The notes beneath the pieces are model-generated. The model saw only the letters and a program-made list of their open reading frames with translations, was not told the origin of the DNA and did not search any database. A stretch of 64,000 nucleotides of DNA from Melioribacter sp. (GTDB lineage: Bacteria > Bacteroidota > Ignavibacteria > Ignavibacteriales > Melioribacteraceae): assembly GCA_003155655.1 (NCBI GenBank), contig PMDS01000135.1:1-64000 (forward strand), given 5' to 3'. Positions 16,863-24,528 of the stretch are shown here, piece after piece. Position 1 is the stretch's first letter. The number at the start of each line of letters is the position of its first letter. A program made the translations under genes and the position numbers.

Positions 16863-17575
16863 TGGATGGGAAGCAAAAAGCCGTATGGATCACCGGCGCA
16901 AGTTCAGGAATAGGTAAAGCACTTTCGTATGAATTTGCCAAAAGCGGTTTCAATGTTCTTGGTACTGCCCGAAGAATTGAACTGCTTGAAGAAATAAAAA
17001 GTGAATTAAAAGAGTTCTCAAATAATTTTCATCCATTCCAATTAGATGTTACCGGTTATAATTCCATCGAAAAATTCTACAATGAAATTTCGAAGTTATA
17101 CCAGGTGGATTGTTTAATCAATAATGCCGGAATGACTTCTTTCAAAAATGCAGTTGATAATTCAATAGATGAAATTCAAAAAATAGTTGAGACGAATCTT
17201 CTTGGTTCGATCTATACAATCAAAACAGTTCTGCCGGATATGATTGAACAGTGCGGCGGGACGATAATAAATATTTTATCGGTTGTAACTCAAAAAATAT
17301 TTACGGCGAGCAGCGCGTACTCAGCGTCTAAATCCGGACTGCAGGCATACACAAAAGTTTTAAGGGAAGAAGTGCGCGATAAAAATATTCATATAATAAA
17401 TGTATCGCCGGGAGCTACTGTAACTCCAATTTGGTCTGACGGAGTGCTGAATAAATATTCAGACAGAATGATGAAGCCTGAAAATATTGCCAGGTTAATT
17501 TTAAAACTTTATTCTGAGAAGGATAATTTTGTAACTGAAGAAGTTGTGATACGTCCTATCAAGGGAGATTTGTAA
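16862..17575 (+). CDS. Short-chain dehydrogenase/reductase, possible sepiapterin-reductase-like enzyme
   Basis: A 237-residue classical SDR. The ATG at 16862 overlaps the folE stop by one base. It shows the NADP(H)-binding TGASSGIG with a downstream arginine pair (TARRIE) favouring NADPH, then NNAG, a catalytic serine in ILSVV, and the YSASK tyrosine/lysine pair, followed by NVSPGATVTPIW. SDRs are too diverse to name a substrate from motifs alone. Its place after an animal-like PTPS and folE matches the three steps of tetrahydrobiopterin formation (GTP cyclohydrolase, PTPS, sepiapterin reductase), so a pterin side-chain reductase is a reasonable inference. Confidence 0.85.
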   Translation: MDGKQKAVWITGASSGIGKALSYEFAKSGFNVLGTARRIELLEEIKSELKEFSNNFHPFQLDVTGYNSIEKFYNEISKLYQVDCLINNAGMTSFKNAVDNSIDEIQKIVETNLLGSIYTIKTVLPDMIEQCGGTIINILSVVTQKIFTASSAYSASKSGLQAYTKVLREEVRDKNIHIINVSPGATVTPIWSDGVLNKYSDRMMKPENIARLILKLYSEKDNFVTEEVVIRPIKGDL

Positions 17576-17621
17576 TAACATAAAATTGAGTGAAATAATC
17601 GGAAATAATGTGCTATAATAG

Positions 17622-17681
17622 GCAATACTTAGCAATACTTAGCAATTCTAAGCAATAATTTGCAATAATTTGCAATAATTG
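17622..17681. repeat. Six tandem 10-bp units (GCAATANTTN)
   Basis: Six consecutive 10-base units: GCAATACTTA twice, GCAATTCTAA, GCAATAATTT twice and GCAATAATTG. The period is close to one helical turn. The array ends 9 bases before the ATG of a small membrane protein and covers its leader. Confidence 0.85.
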
Positions 17682-17690
17682 GAACAAATA

Positions 17691-17849
17691 ATGAACGGAA
17701 AAAATGCTAAAATAATATTTCTAGTTGCATGTATAATACTTGCTATCTTATTATTAACTAAAGTTATAACGCCGATAGCCAGCGGAATTATTTTTGCGAT
17801 TGCGTTAGTACTACTTGGCGGATTATCAGGCGGGTTCAGGAAGAAGTAA
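17691..17849 (+). CDS. Small membrane protein, 52 residues
   Basis: A short frame, MNGKNAKIIFLVACIILAIL then a second hydrophobic segment (PIASGIIFAIALVLLGGLSGGF), ending in a basic RKK. It has two probable membrane helices with a tight turn. A strict ATG and hydrophobic codon pattern make it plausible as a gene, but there is no recognised family and no strong ribosome site. It is directly preceded by the 10-bp tandem array and followed by a bidirectional terminator. Confidence 0.6.
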   Translation: MNGKNAKIIFLVACIILAILLLTKVITPIASGIIFAIALVLLGGLSGGFRKK

Positions 17850-17871
17850 AAAATTTCAATTATATAAAAAG

Positions 17872-17921
17872 AAAAACCCTCATCCGTTATCCGTTAGCTA
17901 ACGGAAACGGAGAGGGTTTTT
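17872..17921. terminator. Bidirectional terminator with a palindromic repeat in its loop
   Basis: AAAAACCCTC (17872-17881) pairs with GAGGGTTTTT (17912-17921), giving a stem that works in both directions between convergent genes. The 30-nt loop is filled by a CCGTTATCCGTTAGCTAACGG repeat copy, which can form its own hairpin. Confidence 0.75.
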
Positions 17922-17932
17922 AGTTTACTTAG

Positions 17933-18472
17933 TTATTTTTTATCAGCATCAGGAGCGGGATGCTTCCATTGGCCATCCATCATTCCGTGTCCTTTCATCA
18001 TACCAGGTCCTCTCATCATTCCTCTTGGCGCACCGGCACCCATTTTACCTCTCATCATATTCATATCAGATGCAGCTCTCATGACCATTTTGATCCAGAC
18101 AGGTTTTTGATCGTCATTTAGAATATTATAGATATCAATAGCGCGTTTAGTAGCTGAATGCTTAATATCTCCTTCTAATTTGCTGGTTTCATCAACAAGC
18201 TGGAGAATAGCTTTTTCATCTATTTTATTATCACCAAGTATCTTTTTAAGATCAAGGCGGTTTTTCTGAATTTTGGAGTGGACGTCTATTACTTCTTTTT
18301 GCTGTAGATAAGTGATATCGTCGAACTTCTTTTCCTGATCCGGAGTCAGTTTAAGCATCTTTTTAGCTCCTTCCATTCTTCCATGCGGAGCATTTCCCGG
18401 TCCAGGCTGAGCATTTATTGTTAGATAAGAAAGGAGGAAGAGTCCTATTATAACCATAATTGATTTTTTCAT
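17933..18472 (-). CDS. Spy/CpxP-like periplasmic protein with Met/His-rich tail
   Basis: A 179-residue exported protein with signal peptide MKKSIMVIIGLFLLSYLTINA. It has a helical LTPDQEKKFDDI motif related to the LTxxQ motif of Spy/CpxP metal-stress chaperones, then long amphipathic helices. The C-terminal 40 residues are rich in methionine, glycine and histidine (MMRGPGMMKGHGMM), which suggests binding of copper or similar metals. It is read away from the sigma-factor operon starting 104 bases to the right, so both may answer the same envelope or metal stress. Confidence 0.8.
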   Translation of the reverse strand: MKKSIMVIIGLFLLSYLTINAQPGPGNAPHGRMEGAKKMLKLTPDQEKKFDDITYLQQKEVIDVHSKIQKNRLDLKKILGDNKIDEKAILQLVDETSKLEGDIKHSATKRAIDIYNILNDDQKPVWIKMVMRAASDMNMMRGKMGAGAPRGMMRGPGMMKGHGMMDGQWKHPAPDADKK

Positions 18473-18575
18473 TTTGTTCTCACTATTGTTGTGGTGAATA
18501 AATTCATTTGTTAATTTGACACAGACCTTATGATTTTGGTTTAAGAGATTGAATTAAACCACTCTTGAGAAGGAA

Positions 18576-19154
18576 TTGTCTATTATAAGTACGAATCAAG
18601 GTGCGGGTAGTGTGCAGGATAATGATCATGAACTGGTAAATAGTTTTTTAGCGGGCAGTGAAGGCGCATTTAACTTGATAGTGAAAAAATATCAAAAAAA
18701 AATTTATTGGCATGCGCGCCAAATGCTTGGAAATCATCTGGATGCAGATGAGGTTACTCAAGAAGTTTTGATTGTAATGTATAACAAGTTGAGGGACTTT
18801 AATTTTAATAGTTCTCTTTATACTTGGATCTATAAAATTGTTAGTACTAGAAGTCTTAACCAGATTCGGAAAAAACAGGTTAAAAGGTTTTTTTCTATTG
18901 ATGAACATGAGGATTTTGACTTGAAGGACAATCACGATATAGTTGAAGATATTGCAAACAAAGAAAAATTAGATAAAGTTAAAAATGTATTACAAAAAAT
19001 TCCCCCTAAACAGAGGGAAATATTTATTATGCGAAATTTCGACGATCTTTCTTATGAAGAAATTTCTAAAATAACCGGGAAGAGTGTTGGAGGATTGAAA
19101 GCAAATTATTTCCATGCTCTTAAAAAGGTTTTGGAGTTAACAAATGAAAAATAA
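18576..19154 (+). CDS. ECF-type RNA polymerase sigma factor
   Basis: A 192-residue extracytoplasmic-function sigma factor. It starts at TTG 18576 with a GAGAAGG site just upstream. Region 2 spans about 22-90 (NLIVKKYQKKIYWHARQML, DADEVTQEVLIVMYNKL, the -10 recognition SSLYTWIYKIVSTRSLN). Region 4 spans about 128-190 (LQKIPPKQREIFIMRNFDDLSYEEISKITGKSVGGLKANYFHALKK). It is followed, with an 11-base overlap, by a membrane protein typical of anti-sigma factors, and then by a Spy-like gene. Confidence 0.95.
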   Translation: MSIISTNQGAGSVQDNDHELVNSFLAGSEGAFNLIVKKYQKKIYWHARQMLGNHLDADEVTQEVLIVMYNKLRDFNFNSSLYTWIYKIVSTRSLNQIRKKQVKRFFSIDEHEDFDLKDNHDIVEDIANKEKLDKVKNVLQKIPPKQREIFIMRNFDDLSYEEISKITGKSVGGLKANYFHALKKVLELTNEK

Positions 19155-19752
19155 TAATGACAAAATATTGAATTATTTATCCGGCAGGATGACCGGTGAA
19201 GAAAATCACTTGTTTGATAAAGAATTATCCGAATCAAAAGAAGTTAAAGCTGAACTTGAATTAGTAAAAGCTAGGCTATCCGATTTGAAATCGACCAGCC
19301 AAATTGAACTTGACGAAAGATATTTTGCTAATCTGTTGCCCAGGATGTTCAATAAATTAGAAACAAAGAAAAAATTATGGAAAATTAGCCGCCTTTATTA
19401 TCTTGTTCCAACAGCAGCAGCAGTTTTTGTACTGTTTCTTCTTTTACCCAGTGCAAAAAATAACTTTGAAATTCAGTATGGAGATTTAACGACCGAGGTT
19501 ATCAATAATATTTCTGATAAAGATGTTTCTGAGAACTACCTGACTGAGTTGGATAATTACCCCTGGAGTGCAATGCTTTCCGGTAATGATGAGATTGCAT
19601 TGAATTTACCCTCTGATCTGAATTTAGACAATGAATCCTTTTCTAAACTTGTTGATAATACTGATAGAGAAGAATATACTTCATTGCACAATCTGTCAGA
19701 CTCTGAACTAGAAAATATTTACAATAAATTAGTAATGAAAACTTCCCGGTAG
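19144..19752 (+). CDS. Putative anti-sigma factor
   Basis: A 202-residue protein whose start lies inside the sigma gene (11-base overlap). The N-terminal 60 residues have the zf-HC2-like or Bacteroidota anti-sigma layout (ILNYLSGRMTGEENHLFDKELSES) but lack the H-x3-C-x2-C zinc motif. One membrane helix follows (about 82-100, YYLVPTAAAVFVLFLLLP), then a periplasmic acidic domain of about 100 residues. Coupling to the sigma gene and this topology support sequestration of the ECF factor at the inner membrane. No sequence signature proves it. Confidence 0.8.
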   Translation: MKNNNDKILNYLSGRMTGEENHLFDKELSESKEVKAELELVKARLSDLKSTSQIELDERYFANLLPRMFNKLETKKKLWKISRLYYLVPTAAAVFVLFLLLPSAKNNFEIQYGDLTTEVINNISDKDVSENYLTELDNYPWSAMLSGNDEIALNLPSDLNLDNESFSKLVDNTDREEYTSLHNLSDSELENIYNKLVMKTSR

Positions 19753-19760
19753 GAATTGAA

Positions 19761-20246
19761 ATGAAAAAAGTATTTACTTTATTGGTCATTTTCTTTGTTG
19801 TCTTTTATTCTGCAGAAGCACAGCAGAGAAATAGAGGAAATAAAAATTTAAATCCTCTTCAAAAAATTCAGCAGCTTGAAAAGGCAAAACTTATTGAAGC
19901 GCTAAATCTTAATGAAGATACAGCAGTGAGGCTCTTTGCCCGTAGGGATGAACACCAGAAAAAGGTTAGAGAGATATTTGATAAAAGAGATGCAATGATT
20001 AGTGAGATTGATAAGAATATCAAAAAAGGTGCAAAACAAAGTGATTCCGAACTCAAAGATCAGGTTAATAATCTTTTAGCTATTGACGAAAATATCGCTT
20101 ACGAAAGAAAGAATTTTTATAAATCGCTGGATGATATCTTGAACCCCGCGCAAATAGCTAAACTGATTGTATTTGAAAACAATTTCAGAAGGGAAATCCG
20201 CGAAACATTGATGAACCGCGGTCCTGGACCTGGACCAAGACAATAA
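19761..20246 (+). CDS. Spy-like periplasmic helical protein
   Basis: A 161-residue exported protein with signal peptide MKKVFTLLVIFFVVFYSAEAQ, an all-helical middle (KLIEALNLNEDTAVRLFARRDEHQKKVREIF) and a second helix pair ending DILNPAQIAKLIVFE, the L-x-P-x-Q style of Spy/CpxP relatives. The tail is Gly-Pro rich (RGPGPGPRQ). It is third gene of the sigma/anti-sigma operon, 9 bases after the anti-sigma stop. In CnrYXH- and CpxP-like systems such a protein senses metal or misfolded protein and acts on the anti-sigma factor; here that is inference. Confidence 0.8.
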   Translation: MKKVFTLLVIFFVVFYSAEAQQRNRGNKNLNPLQKIQQLEKAKLIEALNLNEDTAVRLFARRDEHQKKVREIFDKRDAMISEIDKNIKKGAKQSDSELKDQVNNLLAIDENIAYERKNFYKSLDDILNPAQIAKLIVFENNFRREIRETLMNRGPGPGPRQ

Positions 20247-20321
20247 ATATAAAACTGCCGCTTCCTGTAAGAACTCTCTTGCGTTTTGTTTTCTTCTCTG
20301 ATATTTTTGGCTCAGTTTTTT

Positions 20322-20408
20322 GCGGAAGTGGTGAAATTGGTATACACGCTACTTTGAGGGGGTAGTGCCCGTTAGGGCGTAGGGGTTCAAGTCCCCTCTT
20401 CCGCACCA
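20322..20408 (+). tRNA. tRNA-Leu (anticodon GAG)
   Basis: 87 nt with encoded CCA. Acceptor stem GCGGAAG/CTTCCGC, anticodon stem CTACT/GGTAG with loop TTGAGGG (GAG at 20356-20358), a long class II variable arm (TGCCCGTTAGGGCG), and T arm AGGGG-TTCAAGT-CCCCT. All arms pair. Confidence 0.97.
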
Positions 20409-20710
20409 ATTCCTATCTTATTTTCCTCCAATCACAAAAGGAAGCTTTTTCAGTAAATGGATTTTCTATGAATAAAAACCACTAATTATATAAGAGATGG
20501 GTCCCTGCTGTTTATAAAATAATAATAGCCGTGAGTTTCAAAATTTTGATTACTACTTTCTACTTACTCCTTTTTCATTTAAACATTATACCATATACTT
20601 TACTTTATTCTGTTTTTCCCATTTGCCTTTTACATCAAAGGCTATTTGTTTATATTCGTGCAATTTTTTTTAAATATTCATATCAATTAACTCTACAACA
20701 TACTAAACAC

Positions 20711-21556
20711 ATGATAATTTCGTTCTTAAATACTTTATTTCCCGGACAAAGCAGCATTATGCTCGGAAATTTTTTACTTGGTATTTTAATTGCTGCGGTT
20801 GTTGCAATACTATCATTCAGGGTTAAATTTCTTACCAAAAGCGGAAGTATTGCTACTTTTATTCTTGCCGGATTTATTTTTGGTTTGGGCGGTATAAAGT
20901 GGTCAGTTCCTATAATGACATTTTTTATTTTATCAAGCATTCTATCCAAGCTGCGTAAAAAGAAGAATGAAGAAGTAGAAAAATATTTTGAGAAATCTGG
21001 TGTTAGGGATCATCTACAGGTAATTGCCAACGGCGGTTTAGGCGGTGTTCTGGTAATAATTAATACTTTTTATCCTGACCCTCTTTTTTATTTAATTTAT
21101 ATTTCAACTCTTTCTGCCGTATGTGCCGATACATGGGCTACAGAAATTGGAACCTGGAAAAAGGCCGCTACGTATAACGTAATAAACTGGAAACCTGTTG
21201 AGCAGGGAGTTTCCGGTGGAATTTCCCTGCGTGGAACAATTGGCGCTGCTCTCGGTTCTTTAGCTATTGCGCTTTCCGGTATTTTATGGATTAATCAGAA
21301 TATTGAACTATATATTCTCCTGGTTATTTGTGCGGGATTATTTGGCAGTATTTTTGACAGCATACTTGGAGCTACTATTCAAGCACAGAACAAATGTGTA
21401 GTTTGTAATAAAGTAACTGAGAAAAATATCCATTGCGGTGTGGAATCAAATCACTATGTCGGTTATAAATGGATTAACAATGATGTAGTGAATTTCTTCT
21501 CCGGGCTGGCTGGAGCTGTTATAATTATTATATTGAAAAGTTTAATAGAATCATAA
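20711..21556 (+). CDS. DUF92 family membrane protein
   Basis: About 281 residues starting at ATG 20711. The open frame extends upstream to 20531, but that extension is unlike the family. It has six or more membrane helices. Family features seen: LTKSGSIATFILAGFIFGLGG, an RDHLQVIANGGLGGVL segment, and the signature SAVCADTWATEIGTW, followed by GVSGGISLRGTIGAALGS and a FGSIFDSILGATIQ segment. A short CVVCNKVTEKNIHC cysteine cluster precedes the last helices. DUF92 includes plant VTE6 and cyanobacterial phytyl-phosphate kinases; prenyl-phosphate kinase activity here is only suggested. The gene precedes the TPR operon by 5 bases. Confidence 0.88.
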   Translation: MIISFLNTLFPGQSSIMLGNFLLGILIAAVVAILSFRVKFLTKSGSIATFILAGFIFGLGGIKWSVPIMTFFILSSILSKLRKKKNEEVEKYFEKSGVRDHLQVIANGGLGGVLVIINTFYPDPLFYLIYISTLSAVCADTWATEIGTWKKAATYNVINWKPVEQGVSGGISLRGTIGAALGSLAIALSGILWINQNIELYILLVICAGLFGSIFDSILGATIQAQNKCVVCNKVTEKNIHCGVESNHYVGYKWINNDVVNFFSGLAGAVIIIILKSLIES

Positions 21557-21561
21557 TTCTT

Positions 21562-24528
21562 ATGAAAAAATTTTTTTTAATAATATTTTTTCTTTGCCTT
21601 TCCTTGGAAGCGCAGCAGGGTACTGATAAATTTCTTTCAGCGGTAAATGCTTATAATAATAATGAGTTTGGAACAGCATTCCAATTATTTTCGGATATAA
21701 TAAACAATGAAAATTTGGATGAGCAAAAATATTCTGCGGCTAAATATTATTCAGCCGACTGTCTGCTTAACCTGAATGAATTAGACGGCTCTGCTATAAT
21801 ATTTGAATCATTTATTGATACTTTCAAATTTTCCGCTTTCAGAGTAAATGCAATCTATAAGCTTGGGACAATATATTATGCAAAGGGCGAATATCGAAAA
21901 GCAAGGGAACGTTTAAATGTTCTGCTTACAGAATACCCGGGCTGTGTTTTAATTGGCTCCGCTTATTATTGGATTGGTGAAGCATACTTTGCAGAAAATA
22001 AATTTGTTGATGCTGAAGAGAATTTCCGCGAAGCACTTGGGCATAGAAGCACAAACCAGTTTGTTGTTATTACATTATACACTCTTGCCCAGCTTTATGA
22101 ATTGACGGGCAATTATAATAGTGCAGTTGCAGAATATGATGAACTCCTTTCATATTATAAAGATGATCCGCTTGCCGCAAAATCTCAAATGAGAATCGGC
22201 ATTTGTTATTTCAACCGGAAAGATTATGATAATGCAATTCTTGAATTGACTGATCCGTTGATGAAAAAACTTTCCCCAAAGGATTTGCATGATGCAAAAT
22301 TCTTCCTTGCTAATTCTTACATACGTTTAAAAGAATATAAAGAAGCATATCAGGTTTATAATGATCTTCTCGTTGAAACTAATGATCAGTCATATTCGCA
22401 GAAAATTAAATACAGTCTGGCATGGCTGAAATTTCAACAGAATGATTATGACGGCGCATATGTTATTTTCAATGAACTTTCACAGAAAGCTGCAGATTCA
22501 TTAAAGGCAATTTCTCTTTATTGGAGCGGTGAATGCAAAAGGTATTTAGGAAATGTTAAAGAAGCCGACGAAATACTGAAATCATTTATTGCTAAATATC
22601 CCGAAAATAGTCTTGCATCAAAGGCTCAGCTTGGTGTAGGCTCAATTAATTTGACTCAAAGCAATAGCGCGGAAGGAGAACGGGCGCTGTTAAATGCCAC
22701 TATTTCTAATGATCAATCAACACGCGGCAAAGCATACACGCTTTTAGGTGAAATGCGTCTTAATAAGAAAAATTTTGACGGCGCGGCAAAATTTTTTAAT
22801 GAAGCTATTAAGTTAACAATGGATGAAAAAGATTTAAACAACAGGGCTGTTCTTGGGTTGGCAGTTGCGCAGTTTTATTTAAACAATTATGTTGAAGCCG
22901 CTAAAAATCTTGATAATTTAAAATTACACGCGAGAAATTTTGAGAATGATAAAATTAATTTTTACCTGGCAGAAACTTATTTTCTACAGGGGAAATATTC
23001 CACAGCACTAAAGAATTATAATAGTGTAAGTCCGGCTTCTGAAGATTTGACAAGACAAACCATGCTAGGTAAAGCTTATTGCTATTTTAATTTAAAGGAT
23101 TTTCCAAATTCCACTTTTTATTTTAACGAATTTATTACAAAATATAATAGCGATCCTTCTGTAAGTGAAGCGAAATTAAGGCTGGCGGACAGCTATTTTG
23201 GAACAAAAAGTTTTGAGAAGGCAAGTGCAATCTATCGCGAACTATTTTCGGCAGAGAAAGTGGCTTTGGATAATGATTTAGCTTATTACCAGTACGGTCA
23301 GTCGTTATTTAAATCCGGAAAATCAAAAGAGGCAATTAACACTTTCGGAAATCTTCAGGAAAGATTCCCGCACTCGCAATATGTTACGGAATCTCAATAT
23401 GTTATTGGATGGATTCATTTCCAGGAAAATGATTTTAATTCTGCTATGACTGAATATAAAAAGTTAATTGAAAGGTATCCTCGTTCAAACTTGAAGCCTA
23501 TGACATTCTATTCCATCGGCGACTGCTATTTTAATCTTGGGAATTATGATTCTTCAATTGTATTTTATTCAAAAGTACTGACCGGATTCCCAAATACCCA
23601 ATACGTTTTTGATGCTGTAAATGGAATTCAATTTGCATATGTTGCAAAAGAACAACCTGAAAGCGCAATTAGTTTTATTGATCAATTCATTGATGCAAAT
23701 GCAAATTCAAAATTTGCAGATCAGATATTTTTTAAAAAAGGGGATCTCTATTACAGTATTCAAAAATATGATCAGGCAATTTTAGCATATAAAGATTTCA
23801 TTTCAAGATATCCAAAGAGTGCGATGATTCCGAATGCATATTATTGGATAGGTAAAAGTGCTGCAAATATGAAAAATAAAACTGAGGCAATAAATAATTT
23901 TACAGTTGCAAAACAAAGTGCCGCTAAATCTGAAATTGCCATATCTGCCGCAATCGAACTTGCAGCTATTTACAATGGTGAAAATCAATTCTCGTCTGCG
24001 GTAAATATTCTAAAGGAAACGGTTGATGCAAATCCAGCTTCCAACCGTTTGCCTGAACTTTTATATCTTGAGGGAATTAACCAGGTAAAGGATAATAAGC
24101 TTGATGCTGCTGCTTCCACTTTCGACCAGGTTATAAGTTATTATGAAGGAGTTGTTTTTGCTGCTAAGGCTAAGGTCGAATTGGGAAAAATTTTTATAAC
24201 TAAACATAATTATGCAGGTGCACTGCCGCTGCTTAAAGATGTGGGTGAAAAAAGACTTGATGATATTGGCGCGGAGGCACAATATTATTATGGAGTTTTG
24301 TTGTTTGAACAGAATAAAGTTGATGACGCAATAAGTGCGCTTGTACGCGTGCGTTCTGTCTTTGCCGCTTTTGATGAATTCCATACAAAATCTTTGTTGA
24401 TGCTTGGTGATTGTTATGTTAAGCTGAATGATAAGAAACAAGCGCGCGAAATGTACCGTGATGTATTGAGCAAACATCCATCTGGCGATTTTGCAGCTGA
24501 AGCTAAAAAGAAAATGAAACTACTATGA
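21562..24528 (+). CDS. Large secreted TPR-repeat protein
   Basis: A 988-residue exported protein with signal peptide MKKFFLIIFFLCLSLEAQ. Tetratricopeptide repeats fill almost the whole length, with recurring pairs such as SAYYWIGEAYFAENKFVDAEENF, KPMTFYSIGDCYFNLGNYDS and a final MLGDCYVKLNDKKQAREMYRDVLSKHPSGDFAAEA. The spacing is close to the 34-36-residue YbgF/BamD style that binds envelope partners. It overlaps the next gene by 4 bases (ATGA) and opens a four-gene series with outer-membrane, SPOR and TonB-like products. A periplasmic scaffold role is inferred. Confidence 0.88.
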   Translation: MKKFFLIIFFLCLSLEAQQGTDKFLSAVNAYNNNEFGTAFQLFSDIINNENLDEQKYSAAKYYSADCLLNLNELDGSAIIFESFIDTFKFSAFRVNAIYKLGTIYYAKGEYRKARERLNVLLTEYPGCVLIGSAYYWIGEAYFAENKFVDAEENFREALGHRSTNQFVVITLYTLAQLYELTGNYNSAVAEYDELLSYYKDDPLAAKSQMRIGICYFNRKDYDNAILELTDPLMKKLSPKDLHDAKFFLANSYIRLKEYKEAYQVYNDLLVETNDQSYSQKIKYSLAWLKFQQNDYDGAYVIFNELSQKAADSLKAISLYWSGECKRYLGNVKEADEILKSFIAKYPENSLASKAQLGVGSINLTQSNSAEGERALLNATISNDQSTRGKAYTLLGEMRLNKKNFDGAAKFFNEAIKLTMDEKDLNNRAVLGLAVAQFYLNNYVEAAKNLDNLKLHARNFENDKINFYLAETYFLQGKYSTALKNYNSVSPASEDLTRQTMLGKAYCYFNLKDFPNSTFYFNEFITKYNSDPSVSEAKLRLADSYFGTKSFEKASAIYRELFSAEKVALDNDLAYYQYGQSLFKSGKSKEAINTFGNLQERFPHSQYVTESQYVIGWIHFQENDFNSAMTEYKKLIERYPRSNLKPMTFYSIGDCYFNLGNYDSSIVFYSKVLTGFPNTQYVFDAVNGIQFAYVAKEQPESAISFIDQFIDANANSKFADQIFFKKGDLYYSIQKYDQAILAYKDFISRYPKSAMIPNAYYWIGKSAANMKNKTEAINNFTVAKQSAAKSEIAISAAIELAAIYNGENQFSSAVNILKETVDANPASNRLPELLYLEGINQVKDNKLDAAASTFDQVISYYEGVVFAAKAKVELGKIFITKHNYAGALPLLKDVGEKRLDDIGAEAQYYYGVLLFEQNKVDDAISALVRVRSVFAAFDEFHTKSLLMLGDCYVKLNDKKQAREMYRDVLSKHPSGDFAAEAKKKMKLL

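Noticed and set aside
17622-17681. Tandem 10-bp units considered as a CRISPR array
   Set aside because: Units are contiguous with no spacers and no cas gene is near.
20531-20710. 60-codon N-terminal extension of the DUF92 gene
   Set aside because: The extension is not typical of the family and there is no start signal; the ATG at 20711 gives the normal start.
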